From Leptolyngbya sp. PCC 7375 (GTDB lineage Bacteria > Cyanobacteriota > Cyanobacteriia > Phormidesmidales > Phormidesmidaceae): a DNA stretch of 64,000 bases. The position numbers and the translations under genes are program-made. How positions within the stretch are numbered: the stretch's first letter is position 1; every line of letters begins with the position of its first letter. Where the stretch lies: contig NZ_JH993797.1 in NCBI RefSeq assembly GCF_000316115.1, positions 1,970,486 through 2,034,485 of the forward strand. Direction: 5' to 3'. Positions 27,329-35,848 of this stretch are shown in pieces. The notes beneath the pieces were generated by a model that did no database searches, was not told where the DNA came from, and was given only the letters and a program-made list of their open reading frames with translations.

Positions 27329-28909
27329 CTAACCAACTCCAATGGCTAGACCGTCACTTCGGGGGTCACAGGCCCCGAACAGACGAGTCTTCTGCACCTG
27401 AATCATGTGGGCATGGCCCATGGCTTCGGACCAATTCGCCTCGATTTGAAGCTGATGTTTGCGCTGGCGCAGCCCATGGCAAATGTCATCACTAATGCGT
27501 CCTTCTAACGCCAGTCGAGCAGAAGTTTCACCCCAGGTCCGGCCCCAACGCCAGCGGGGCATATTGATGGCAGTTTGAATATCGACGTCCAGATCTAAGA
27601 CACGGGTGAGCAGGGCAACTTGGGTTTGAGGCTGACCTTCCCCACCCATGGTCCCAAAAACCAGGTGAGGTCGTTCATGTTGCAAAGCCATCCCAGGAAT
27701 CAATGTCTGGAGGGGGCGTTTACCCGGGGCCACTCCATTGGCATGGTTTGGATCAGGGGAAAAGATAGCGCCTCGATTGTTAAGCACAAAACCTAGATCT
27801 GGGGGCGCAACGCCACAGCCATAGTCAAAATATAAACTTTGCAGCCAGGAAACAGCGTTACCGTAGTGGTCAACAACAGCTGCGTAAATGGTATCGCCGC
27901 CCTTAGGCAGAAGATTTTCGCCTCGGGCTTGTGACAAATTAATTTGAGGTCGCAGTCGATCAGCATACGCCTTAGACGCTAGCTGCTCCAGGGGAATATC
28001 TGTAAATGTAGGGTCGCCAATCCAACGGTCGCGATCGCAAAACGCCAGCTTAGTCGCTTCCACCATCAGATGGTAATAGCTGACCTCATCCAAATTGGCG
28101 ATGTCGTAGGGCTCAATTAAATTCAGAATCTGCAGCACTGACAGCCCCTGAGTATTGGGGGGCAGCTGATAGATAGTATGGTCCCGATAGGTGGTCGTCA
28201 TCGGCTCCACCCAGTCGCTCTGGTGATTGGCAAAATCTCCCAAGCTAAGGGGACTCCCCAGGGGCGCAACATAATCAACTATGGCGCGGGCAATAGGCCC
28301 ACGATAAAAAGCATCCACACCATCCCTAGCCAGGGTTTCCAGTACCTGTGCTAAGGCTGGATTTTTAACCGTGCAACCAGGACGTTGTTCAGTGGCCAAA
28401 AATGTGGCTGCTGCCCCAGCGTCCCTAATCAATAGGTCTCGATCTTTCCGAGTCCAGCGAAACTGGGATGACGACAGCGGGTAGCCCGTTTGGGCCAGCT
28501 CTATAGCAGGCTTCAGCAGAGATGCCCAGGGCCACTGCCCAAACCGTTGATGGGCCTGCCACCAAGCATCAACAGCTCCAGGTACCGTTATGGCAGCGGC
28601 GGCCCCTCGCTGCGAGAGCACCATGGGCTTATTCAAGCAGGCAGCCGAACGACCTGATCCATTCAAGCCGTTTACCTGCCGAGTGGACGCATCATAAATC
28701 AACCACAGACCATCCCCACCCAGACCATTCATGTGGGGATAGGTAACTGACAGGGCAGCACTGACAGCAATGGCTGCATCGACAGCATTGCCACCCTGCC
28801 GCAAAATCGTCTCACCAGCTTTGGCGGCAACCGTGTGGGGTGAAACCACCATGCCGTGGAGAAACTGTTTACGATTTACCGCAACCGGTTCATGGGGGAT
28901 TTTGACCAT
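27329..28909 (-). CDS. ggt: gamma-glutamyltransferase
   Basis: The 526-residue enzyme is an N-terminal nucleophile hydrolase that transfers or hydrolyses gamma-glutamyl groups, for example of glutathione. Motifs include HGMVVSPHTVAAKAGETILRQGGNAVDAAIA near the N-terminus, LSVTYPHMNGLGGDG, and the self-cleavage site in KGGDTIYAAVVDHYGNAVSW, where the Thr would become the N-terminus of the small subunit. NRGAIFS and GTMGGEGQPQTQVAL follow. I place the start at the ATG at 28909 (MVKIPHEPVAVNRKQF); an upstream TTG at 28951 would add 14 residues. There is no obvious signal peptide, so it may be cytoplasmic. Confidence 0.92.
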   Translation of the reverse strand: MVKIPHEPVAVNRKQFLHGMVVSPHTVAAKAGETILRQGGNAVDAAIAVSAALSVTYPHMNGLGGDGLWLIYDASTRQVNGLNGSGRSAACLNKPMVLSQRGAAAAITVPGAVDAWWQAHQRFGQWPWASLLKPAIELAQTGYPLSSSQFRWTRKDRDLLIRDAGAAATFLATEQRPGCTVKNPALAQVLETLARDGVDAFYRGPIARAIVDYVAPLGSPLSLGDFANHQSDWVEPMTTTYRDHTIYQLPPNTQGLSVLQILNLIEPYDIANLDEVSYYHLMVEATKLAFCDRDRWIGDPTFTDIPLEQLASKAYADRLRPQINLSQARGENLLPKGGDTIYAAVVDHYGNAVSWLQSLYFDYGCGVAPPDLGFVLNNRGAIFSPDPNHANGVAPGKRPLQTLIPGMALQHERPHLVFGTMGGEGQPQTQVALLTRVLDLDVDIQTAINMPRWRWGRTWGETSARLALEGRISDDICHGLRQRKHQLQIEANWSEAMGHAHMIQVQKTRLFGACDPRSDGLAIGVG

Positions 28910-29072
28910 AGCGAAGAGGGTTGGCAGTATCCATCCTACGCCCCATAACAATTCACTATCCTGTAGCCCTTAAGCATATCTATGCCTAAGGGCATATCTA
29001 TCTTAACGATCAGTCAGCTATGGATTCGGACCAATTGCAGTATTAAGTACTGCAACTATGCATTCTAATCAT

Positions 29073-29837
29073 TTAACCCAATCGATAACCAAACCCGCGC
29101 ACAGTCTTCAAGTACTTAGGCTTACTTGGATCTTCTTCCAATTTTTCGCGCAACCAACGGATGTGCACATCCACTGTCTTGTTATCCCCCATAAAGTCAT
29201 ACCCCCAGACACGATCAATAATCTGATCTCGGGACCACACCCGACGAGGTCGTCCCATAAATAGCTCTAGGATTTTGAATTCTTTTGGCGACAAGTTAAG
29301 TTCAACATCGTTGAGAAATGCCCTGCACTCATTGGGATGTAGCGTAATACCCTCAAAGCGCAGTGAGGAACTATCTTCTGACTTAGCCGTAGATTGATAG
29401 CGGCGCAGCAAAGCCCGACATCTAGCAATCAGCTCACGCATGCCAAATGGCTTAGACAGGTAGTCATCGGCACCCACTTCTAAACCGACAACGCGATCCA
29501 TTTCTGTCCCCTTGGCACTGAGGATCAAAATGGGCACATTCAGACCTCGATGCCGTACCAATCGACAAAGATCTAATCCATTCATTCCTGGCAACATCAG
29601 ATCCAAAATCACCAGACTGATGTCTGGAATTGCATCTTTGCTACCATCAGCCGAACCCAGTAATTTCTCTAACGCTGTTGGGCCGTCTGCGGCAACGACA
29701 ATTTCAAATCCTTCTTCAGCTAAGGCCAGCGCTACTGTCTCTCTGATCAGCTCTTCGTCTTCAACGACTAACACTCTACCTAAACCTACCCGCAGCGAGG
29801 ACTGGATAGGAGCTAGCCCGCTAGAAACCATGGCCAT
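29073..29837 (-). CDS. OmpR/PhoB-family response regulator
   Basis: The 254-residue protein has a receiver domain (RVLVVEDEELIRETV, phosphoacceptor in LVILDLMLPGMNG, SKPFGMREL) and a winged-helix DNA-binding domain (LNLSPKEFKILELFMGRPRRVWSRDQI ... KTVDVHIRWLREKLE ... VRGFGYRLG). The wing region resembles cyanobacterial SphR (phosphate regulator), but no sphS kinase is adjacent and I do not assign the name. The next kinases are 20 kb away. The start may be the ATG at 29837 or the in-frame ATG two codons later. Confidence 0.92.
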   Translation of the reverse strand: MAMVSSGLAPIQSSLRVGLGRVLVVEDEELIRETVALALAEEGFEIVVAADGPTALEKLLGSADGSKDAIPDISLVILDLMLPGMNGLDLCRLVRHRGLNVPILILSAKGTEMDRVVGLEVGADDYLSKPFGMRELIARCRALLRRYQSTAKSEDSSSLRFEGITLHPNECRAFLNDVELNLSPKEFKILELFMGRPRRVWSRDQIIDRVWGYDFMGDNKTVDVHIRWLREKLEEDPSKPKYLKTVRGFGYRLG

Positions 29838-30166
29838 ACATGTCGCCTTAATTACCTCTAGGTTGGATTCTAACAGGGATGTTGCAAGGAAGACCCCTGT
29901 TTGAACTGATCATTTTCAGTAAATTTGACTACACGTCGGGTTGTGTAGAGGAAACTCCACAAGCTATAAACCCGTCTTCCACCTCTGTTAACTTGGCCCA
30001 TCAGTCATTCTGGAGCGTTAACCAAATTTTTATCTTCTCGAAATTTTTCTATTAACTTCGTTTACAAACACAGACAAAGTTAATAGAGATTTTCATGACA
30101 AAACTTAAGCAATGGCTACGTCATTGCCCGATCAATATCAAGTAAATCCATCAAGATTGACGATAT
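29838..30166. other. 329-bp spacer between malQ and the OmpR-type regulator
   Basis: It lies downstream of malQ and upstream of the regulator gene, both on the minus strand. A six-base inverted repeat CTACAC/GTGTAG occurs at 29929-29934 and 29943-29948. GTTAAC-type words occur at about 29987 and 30018; these could be operator sites, but they do not form a clear eight-base direct repeat such as a Pho box. No gene is visible. Confidence 0.35.
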
Positions 30167-31666
30167 TTAGGGCCATTGATGGGTAGCGCGCCCGTACAAC
30201 TCTGTGAGGGTTCTAAATTGATGGCATACAGTGGGATTCAACATAGCAGCATCAAACCGCCACTCCCAGTTACCTTCGGCGAGTCCTGGGGTATTCATGC
30301 GGGCTTCGGAGCCTAGACCTAGTAAATCTTGCAGGGGAATGATAGATAGAGTAGCCACGGAAGACAGGGCCAAACGAATCATCGCCCAATGCACTGATTC
30401 CGGGGCCACACCACCCACAAAGTCGATGAGGCGTTGTTTTTCATAATCATTGGCTTTGCTATACCAACCAACGGTGGTGTCATTGTCGTGGGTGCCTGTG
30501 TAAATAACAAAATTGCGATCGCAATTAAATGGCAAATACGGATTACGATGGTCCGAGCCAAAGGCAAACTGGAGAATCTTCATGCCTGGGAAACCAAACT
30601 TATCCCGCAGAGCTTCTACTTCAGGGGTGATGATGCCAAGATCTTCTGCTAAGAACGGCAGTTTACCCAATATTTCTTCCACCCGTTCAAACAGCGACAC
30701 ACCGGGTGCTTCAATCCACTGACCATTCATCGCGGTTTCTTCACCTTCAGGCACCGCCCAATAGGACTCAAACCCACGAAAATGATCAATGCGAATCTGA
30801 TCCACATAAGCCAGGGACGTTTTAATCCGTTTGAGCCACCAATCAAACTGGGTTTCTTCTAGCTCTTCCCAGTTATAGGTGGGGTTCCCCCACAGCTGAC
30901 CGGTTTCACTAAAATAATCCGGCGGCACCCCTGCCATCTGAGACGGCAGCAGTGTCTCAGGGTCCACCATAAAGTTCTCGGGGAATGCCCATACATCTGC
31001 ACTATCGTGAGCCACATATATCGGCATATCGCCAATAATCTGAATCTGTCGCTCATTAGCATAGGCTTTGAGGGCAAACCACTGGCGACAGAACTCAAAC
31101 TGGAAAAACTTCTGCAAAAAGATGGCATCCGCCAACTTAGTTCGCCACAGGTCTAACGCTTCTGGTTCCCGCTTAGCAATTGCCCGGTCCCAATCAGTCC
31201 AGCTGGCCCCCTGATTGGCATCCTTCAGCGCCATAAACAGACTGTAATCCTCTAGCCAAAAGGCCTGAGCCTGACAAAACTCCTGAAACTCTTGAGGCTC
31301 CTTCACCTGGAATTTTTGAGCCGCTTTCTTTAGCAATTCCAGCTTATGGGGAATCACTTTGTGATAGTCCACCCGCTCAGCGGAAAACTCAGGCACCTCT
31401 GCCAAATCAGCTTTCTCCAATAGCCCCTGCTCTGCTAATTCATCTAAGCTAATCAACAAAGGATTACCGGCCATGGCCGAATAGCACATGTAGGGAGAGT
31501 TACCGTGGCCCGTTGGTCCTAGGGGCAAAATTTGCCAAAGCTGCTGTTTAGTTTCCACTAAAAAATTCACAAAACCATAGGCCGCTTGTCCCAAATCTCC
31601 AATGCCATAACGACTGGGTAGCGACGTGGGGTGCAACAAAATACCACTAGCTCGGGTGAATGCCAT
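30167..31666 (-). CDS. malQ: 4-alpha-glucanotransferase (amylomaltase)
   Basis: The 499-residue GH77 enzyme moves alpha-1,4-glucan segments between oligosaccharides in glycogen metabolism. Family motifs are SGILLHPTSLPSRYGIGDLG at the start, LWQILPLGPTG, IGDMPIYVAHDSADVWA, AGVPPDYFSETGQLWGNPTYNW, IRIDHFRGFESYW with the catalytic Asp nucleophile, LAEDLGIITPEVEALRD with the acid/base Glu, and YTGTHDNDTTVGWY with the third acidic residue. Length and motif order are normal. The 3' flank faces a regulator gene 329 bp away. Confidence 0.97.
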   Translation of the reverse strand: MAFTRASGILLHPTSLPSRYGIGDLGQAAYGFVNFLVETKQQLWQILPLGPTGHGNSPYMCYSAMAGNPLLISLDELAEQGLLEKADLAEVPEFSAERVDYHKVIPHKLELLKKAAQKFQVKEPQEFQEFCQAQAFWLEDYSLFMALKDANQGASWTDWDRAIAKREPEALDLWRTKLADAIFLQKFFQFEFCRQWFALKAYANERQIQIIGDMPIYVAHDSADVWAFPENFMVDPETLLPSQMAGVPPDYFSETGQLWGNPTYNWEELEETQFDWWLKRIKTSLAYVDQIRIDHFRGFESYWAVPEGEETAMNGQWIEAPGVSLFERVEEILGKLPFLAEDLGIITPEVEALRDKFGFPGMKILQFAFGSDHRNPYLPFNCDRNFVIYTGTHDNDTTVGWYSKANDYEKQRLIDFVGGVAPESVHWAMIRLALSSVATLSIIPLQDLLGLGSEARMNTPGLAEGNWEWRFDAAMLNPTVCHQFRTLTELYGRATHQWP

Positions 31667-31890
31667 GACGAAGGGTGAAGGATAAAGGGTACTGGGTTAG
31701 TTGAAGGGCAATGCCCACTGTTTTATAAAGGCATGGATGTAAAGACAGGGAGTCGCACAGCCGTTCTTCACCAAAGCAAAGTCTAGGAACATAAGCTTTG
31801 ACAATGTCTTGGCCTTAATCCAAGCCAATTGACTTTAGCATGGTTATTTGATGCAAGACCGTCCTGTTAAGAACACCTGTTAGCGACCCT

Positions 31891-32316
31891 ATGGCCTATC
31901 GCAATCCCGCTCCCACTGTCGACATCATTATTGAATTAATCGATCGACCAAATCGTCCGATTATTTTGATTGAGCGGTTGAACCCACCATTGGGTTGGGC
32001 AATTCCCGGTGGTTTTGTGGACTACGGCGAGTCGGTGGAAACGGCAGCAATGCGCGAGGCAAAAGAGGAAATTGGGTTAGATATCAAGCTACTAGAGCAA
32101 TTCCATGTGTATTCTGACCCCAGCCGGGACGAACGTAAACACACCATTAGTATTGTTTTCTTAGCGACAGCTACTGGAGAACCCACTGCGGGGGACGATG
32201 CCAAAAACTTTAAGGTGTTCGATCTATGGGAGCTGCCTGATAGTCTCTGCTTTGATCATGACAAGATTCTGCAGGACTATTGGCATTATCGCCATTATGG
32301 AAAACGACCATGCTAG
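31891..32316 (+). CDS. NUDIX hydrolase
   Basis: The 141-residue protein contains a full Nudix box (residues about 47-69): [24 protein letters not shown] after the loop [12 protein letters not shown]. It fits the ADP-ribose pyrophosphatase/MutT-like group, which cleaves nucleoside diphosphates linked to another moiety; the exact substrate cannot be read. The C-terminus [12 protein letters not shown] is encoded by the first copy of a 42-bp tandem duplication that includes the stop codon, so the gene end is duplicated just outside the frame. Confidence 0.9.
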   Translation: MAYRNPAPTVDIIIELIDRPNRPIILIERLNPPLGWAIPGGFVDYGESVETAAMREAKEEIGLDIKLLEQFHVYSDPSRDERKHTISIVFLATATGEPTAGDDAKNFKVFDLWELPDSLCFDHDKILQDYWHYRHYGKRPC

Positions 32317-32360
32317 AGCTATTGGCATTATCGCCATTATGGAAAACGACCATACTAGGA
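32277..32360 (+). repeat. 42-bp tandem duplication of the NUDIX gene end
   Basis: A 35-bp identical segment at 32277-32311 recurs at 32319-32353 with period 42. The first copy covers the last codons and the stop of the NUDIX gene. The second copy lies after the stop and keeps the same reading, ending in TAC TAG instead of TGC TAG. The near identity indicates a recent duplication. Confidence 0.9.
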
Positions 32361-32466
32361 CTAAAGCTATGGCAGAGTAGTCTTTTGAAGCATTGCGGCT
32401 AAATCAAGTACGTCAATTTATAAGTTAACCGTGATCTTACGTAGAATCGAACGCATTATAGTATCG

Positions 32467-32522
32467 TAACCCTTAACCCTTAACCCTTAACCCTTAACCC
32501 TTAACCCTTAACCCTTAACCCT
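32467..32522. repeat. heptanucleotide tandem repeat TAACCCT x8
   Basis: Eight perfect, uninterrupted copies of TAACCCT occupy 56 bp between the NUDIX gene and the sigma-like gene. This is the class of short tandemly repeated repetitive (STRR) sequences known from cyanobacteria. It lies 68 bp before the sigma-like ATG, so copy-number change could affect its promoter. Confidence 0.95.
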
Positions 32523-32590
32523 GAGTGGAGCGAGAACTAATGACCCACAGGATTTGTCAACGTACTGCTGTGCAATTTTGTAATTAGACA

Positions 32591-33796
32591 ATGCGTCCCC
32601 GGACTGACATTTTGGCAATTTTCTCCACATTTATCCAGTTCGAGGGAGATCGGTTTGTTGCATGGGTACCTGAGCCACGCCTGGCCAGGAACATGCAACA
32701 GCAACTGCTTCAAAATAGACCATTGGAGCATTCAGAAAAGGCTTGGGTCTTATATTGGTATCGCCTCAGAGAGGAGAATCCTGATGCCACCAAACATCTA
32801 TGGGCCTATTTGCAAGAACCCTGCTATTGGGCAGCCGATCATGTGACCCGTCGGTTTCCCATGGTTCAGTGCTCTCTAGCCGATGGCTTTCAGATTGCGA
32901 TCGCACACGTTGATCGAATTCTCAATGGCTACAATCCTGACTACAGCAGTAATCTCAGAGCCTATGCCCGCACTGCATTTGGCAACTGCCTTCGAGACCA
33001 GCTGCGCCAGCAACAAGCCATTAACATCAGTAGCGACTGGGGATTATTACGCAGACTGAGTCAAACGCAGTTAAAAAACTCCCTACAGTCAGCCGGATAC
33101 ATCCACTTAGACCCCTTAATCTTGATCTGGAAATGTTTTAAAGATGTTTGCATCCCTGAGCCAGGGCGGTTGGTTCGCGGATTACAGTCTCCAAACAAAG
33201 AACAATTACAGGCCATCTCTGCACGCTATAACCAACTTTGTTACAATCTGATCCCTAACTCTAACGGTGTAGATATAAGTATAGATGTTGGTACTAAAGA
33301 ACTCTTGAGAGAGCTCACTCAGTTAGCTGCGATCGCGAGATCTTATTTGACACCTTCTATAACATCCCTCAATCAACCTCAATATGATGACTCCGGTGAA
33401 GAACAGCTAGACGCTCTACAGACCCATGACACTCCAATGACAGAGCTACTCGCTACTGAAGACTATAAAGAACAGCAACTACGTGCACAGCAAATTGGAG
33501 CCATCTTGAAAAATGAAGTGGCAAATTTAGATGCACCTAGTCAAACATTGTTAACCTTGTATTATCAGCAAGCACTTACCCAGAATGATATTGCCAATCA
33601 GCTAGATATCAAGCAATATCAAGTATCTCGTAAGCTTAGTCGAATCCGTCAACGGTTACTTCTCAGTGTTACCACCTGGAGTCAAGAAACCTTGCATATC
33701 CCCAATGAAGCTACCGTACTAGCTAATGTTAGTGAGGTAATACATGAGTGGTTGCAACGTCACTATTCCCCGGAGTCACCAAAGGTATTGGAATGA
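32591..33796 (+). CDS. sigma-70-like protein, coupled to DUF1822 gene
   Basis: The 401-residue protein has a sigma-like helical region (about 110-145: IAHVDRILNGYNPDYSSNLRAYARTAFGNCLRDQLRQQ). The C-terminal region 4-type helix-turn-helix reads LDAPSQTLLTLYYQQALTQNDIANQLDIKQYQVSRKLSRIRQRLL (about 312-356). The N-terminal 100 residues and the long middle are not in standard sigma factors. Its TGA overlaps the ATG of the DUF1822 gene (ATGA), so the two are translationally coupled. A shorter relative with a DUF1822 partner is at 523-1218. Whether it binds RNA polymerase is unknown. Confidence 0.8.
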   Translation: MRPRTDILAIFSTFIQFEGDRFVAWVPEPRLARNMQQQLLQNRPLEHSEKAWVLYWYRLREENPDATKHLWAYLQEPCYWAADHVTRRFPMVQCSLADGFQIAIAHVDRILNGYNPDYSSNLRAYARTAFGNCLRDQLRQQQAINISSDWGLLRRLSQTQLKNSLQSAGYIHLDPLILIWKCFKDVCIPEPGRLVRGLQSPNKEQLQAISARYNQLCYNLIPNSNGVDISIDVGTKELLRELTQLAAIARSYLTPSITSLNQPQYDDSGEEQLDALQTHDTPMTELLATEDYKEQQLRAQQIGAILKNEVANLDAPSQTLLTLYYQQALTQNDIANQLDIKQYQVSRKLSRIRQRLLLSVTTWSQETLHIPNEATVLANVSEVIHEWLQRHYSPESPKVLE

Positions 33797-34926
33797 GCGT
33801 GTTATTTGACAATCCCGTACAGCCTGTTCTGGAAGTACCAACCGACCCGATCAAGTGGCAAAATAGTACGTCCATTTCCGATCCAGCTGCTCGCTGGCGT
33901 ATCTATTTACACTCTTTGGGACTAGAGGCACTCATGTCATGGTTCCAGGAAGAATTTGACCAAGCTGTGGGTTCATGGCCCCATGTAGCCCCCTTTGACA
34001 TCTGGCATGTTGTCGAGGGCTTACCTCTATCACTGGGCAACAACCGAATTGTGGTAATTCTTGCCGAAACAATCGATGCAGCGGAATTAAGAGTACCTCA
34101 AGAATGGGTTGATCTACCTGGCTGGTCTGCAGATTATTACATTGCTGCCTACGTTGATGTTGATGAGCAACACCTGGTGTTGTGGGGCTACACGACTTAC
34201 GGACAGCTTCAATTTAAGAGTGACTACGACCCTGCTGAACGTGTCTACCGCCTTAAGGAGATAGATTTAGTACAGGATTTTTCTACCTTTTGGGTCGCCC
34301 AGCAAATGGAACAAGTCCAATCTAGCCCAATAGATATGCTGCCTGATTTATCCGCCACTCAAGCGGAAAGCCTAGTGCAACAATTAGCGCATGTACCCGA
34401 CCCTAGGTTAGCAATCAATTTTAGCCAGTGGGGTGCATTGTTTAGCAACGACCAGTGGCGACAGGCTTTATATATCAAGAGACAAAATACCACTACCGTC
34501 AGCATCGAAGACTGGCTAGAAAATATCTTTGAGCAAGGCTGGCAAAGCTTAGATGTGTTGCTTCCTCAATCTCAAATATCGAGGTTGCGCTCAGATGCTG
34601 ACGGAACAGCTGTTCTCACCTGTGGCAAAAAGATCTTTCTGAATACTGCTCCCGATGATCTGTTGCTGATGTTTAGTGTGGATATTGAGGCCAACAAACG
34701 TCGTAATATTCGGATTCAGCTTTATCCATCTAGCGACACCATCTTGCCTAACAATGTCATGCTCGCCTTAGAGCTATCAGAAACTGGGGAACTGCTAAAA
34801 AGTGTAAAAGCTGGGGCGCATGATGATTACATCCAGATTCCTCCGTTTCGTTGTTCAGCCGGTCAACGACTGAGGGTCCATATCCAACTTGCCGAAAGCA
34901 CCTGCCAAGAAGACTTCATTAGCTAA
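33793..34926 (+). CDS. DUF1822 family protein
   Basis: The 377-residue protein starts at the ATG that overlaps the stop of the sigma-like gene (ATGA). An earlier in-frame ATG at 33748 lies inside the upstream gene and is less likely. The diagnostic DUF1822 part is at about residues 95-145: IVVILAETIDAAELRVPQEWVDLPGWSADYYIAAYVDVDEQHLVLWGYTTYGQL, split here only by normal variation. The C-terminal half (about 280-370) is predicted beta-rich and ends with FRCSAGQRLRVHIQLAE. There is no signal peptide or membrane segment. The coupling supports a direct partnership, for instance an anti-sigma or accessory role, but this is inference. Confidence 0.8.
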   Translation: MSVLFDNPVQPVLEVPTDPIKWQNSTSISDPAARWRIYLHSLGLEALMSWFQEEFDQAVGSWPHVAPFDIWHVVEGLPLSLGNNRIVVILAETIDAAELRVPQEWVDLPGWSADYYIAAYVDVDEQHLVLWGYTTYGQLQFKSDYDPAERVYRLKEIDLVQDFSTFWVAQQMEQVQSSPIDMLPDLSATQAESLVQQLAHVPDPRLAINFSQWGALFSNDQWRQALYIKRQNTTTVSIEDWLENIFEQGWQSLDVLLPQSQISRLRSDADGTAVLTCGKKIFLNTAPDDLLLMFSVDIEANKRRNIRIQLYPSSDTILPNNVMLALELSETGELLKSVKAGAHDDYIQIPPFRCSAGQRLRVHIQLAESTCQEDFIS

Positions 34927-35119
34927 ACGGTTGTCAAAGATATACAGTCTCTTGATGTCATCAAGTTAGTTGGGGATAACAAATCACTTAGATCACCCCC
35001 CCTGAACCGCAATGACTTTATTTTACATAGCCTCACAAAAGCGTTAACTATACTGTCCTGTCATCCCATAATCAGACTAGTAAGCCTACAAAATAGGCAT
35101 CAAGTTTAGGGAACAGTCC

Positions 35120-35662
35120 ATGAAACCTATTTTGACGAAAGGGCAGTTAATCACCTGGAAAGAAGGCAGAGGCTTTGGCTTTATCAAAGCCCATCATGGA
35201 GGTAAAGACGTCTTCCTCCATATCAGTGCGCTTCCAGAAAATAGTCCTCATCCTAAGGTGGGCGATACTATTTTGTATCAGCGAGTTATCACTCCAAAAG
35301 GAAAAGTCCGGGCAGCGAAAGCATCCATCGCTGGCATCAAACCTAAATCACCAAAACCCAGTTTCCCTAAGCAAAAAAAACGTGGGCGAATTCAAACTAT
35401 GATCGGTGTGATTATGTTATCTGCCATGGCTCTGATCATTCTGGAGTTTAGGTCCAGCCGTTCTCCTGGCCTGATTACTGCCATTACCAAACCAGGTTGC
35501 ACCATTAAAGGTAACATCTCCATCAATACGGGCAAAAAGATTTATCACCTACCAAATATGGCAGATTATCAAACAACCGTAATCAGTCCAGAACAGGGTG
35601 AAAAGTGGTTTTGTACAGAGGCAGAGGCTACGGAAAAGGGCTGGAGTAAAGCCTCTAAATAG
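35120..35662 (+). CDS. membrane-anchored cold-shock-domain protein with sunset-like C-terminus
   Basis: The 180-residue protein has a cold-shock domain (residues 5-70) with both RNA-binding motifs, KEGRGFGFIKAH and DVFLHISAL. A basic linker (PKQKKRGR), one membrane segment (about 94-110: TMIGVIMLSAMALIILEF) and a C-terminal domain CTIKGNISINTGKKIYHLPN with EKWFCTEAEATEKGW follow. The last part has the pattern of the small sunset domain often found at the end of nuclease-like or secreted proteins. The positive-inside rule places the nucleic-acid-binding domain in the cytoplasm. AGGGA precedes the ATG. The function is unknown; tethering RNA to a membrane is a speculation. Confidence 0.8.
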   Translation: MKPILTKGQLITWKEGRGFGFIKAHHGGKDVFLHISALPENSPHPKVGDTILYQRVITPKGKVRAAKASIAGIKPKSPKPSFPKQKKRGRIQTMIGVIMLSAMALIILEFRSSRSPGLITAITKPGCTIKGNISINTGKKIYHLPNMADYQTTVISPEQGEKWFCTEAEATEKGWSKASK

Positions 35663-35848
35663 AACAAATAACAGCCCCACCGTCTGAGCCTCTTGAGGTA
35701 CCGCACTCACAACTACAACGATGATTTCAGAAAGACCTCCAACAAGTAGCGGCTAGAAAGCCACTTAGGAAACTCATATTCACAGCCTATTCTCAGGCTC
35801 ATACTCTACCTTGATGGACGATACATCTCAGTTAGATGAGGAGCAGCC

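Noticed and set aside
29929..30030. Pho box for a SphR-like regulator
   Set aside because: GTTAAC-like words are present but do not form the expected direct repeats with fixed spacing, and the regulator is not firmly SphR.
32467..32522. Telomere-like repeat or chromosome end
   Set aside because: TAACCCT repeats look telomeric, but the array is short, internal and flanked by bacterial genes; STRR repeats explain it.
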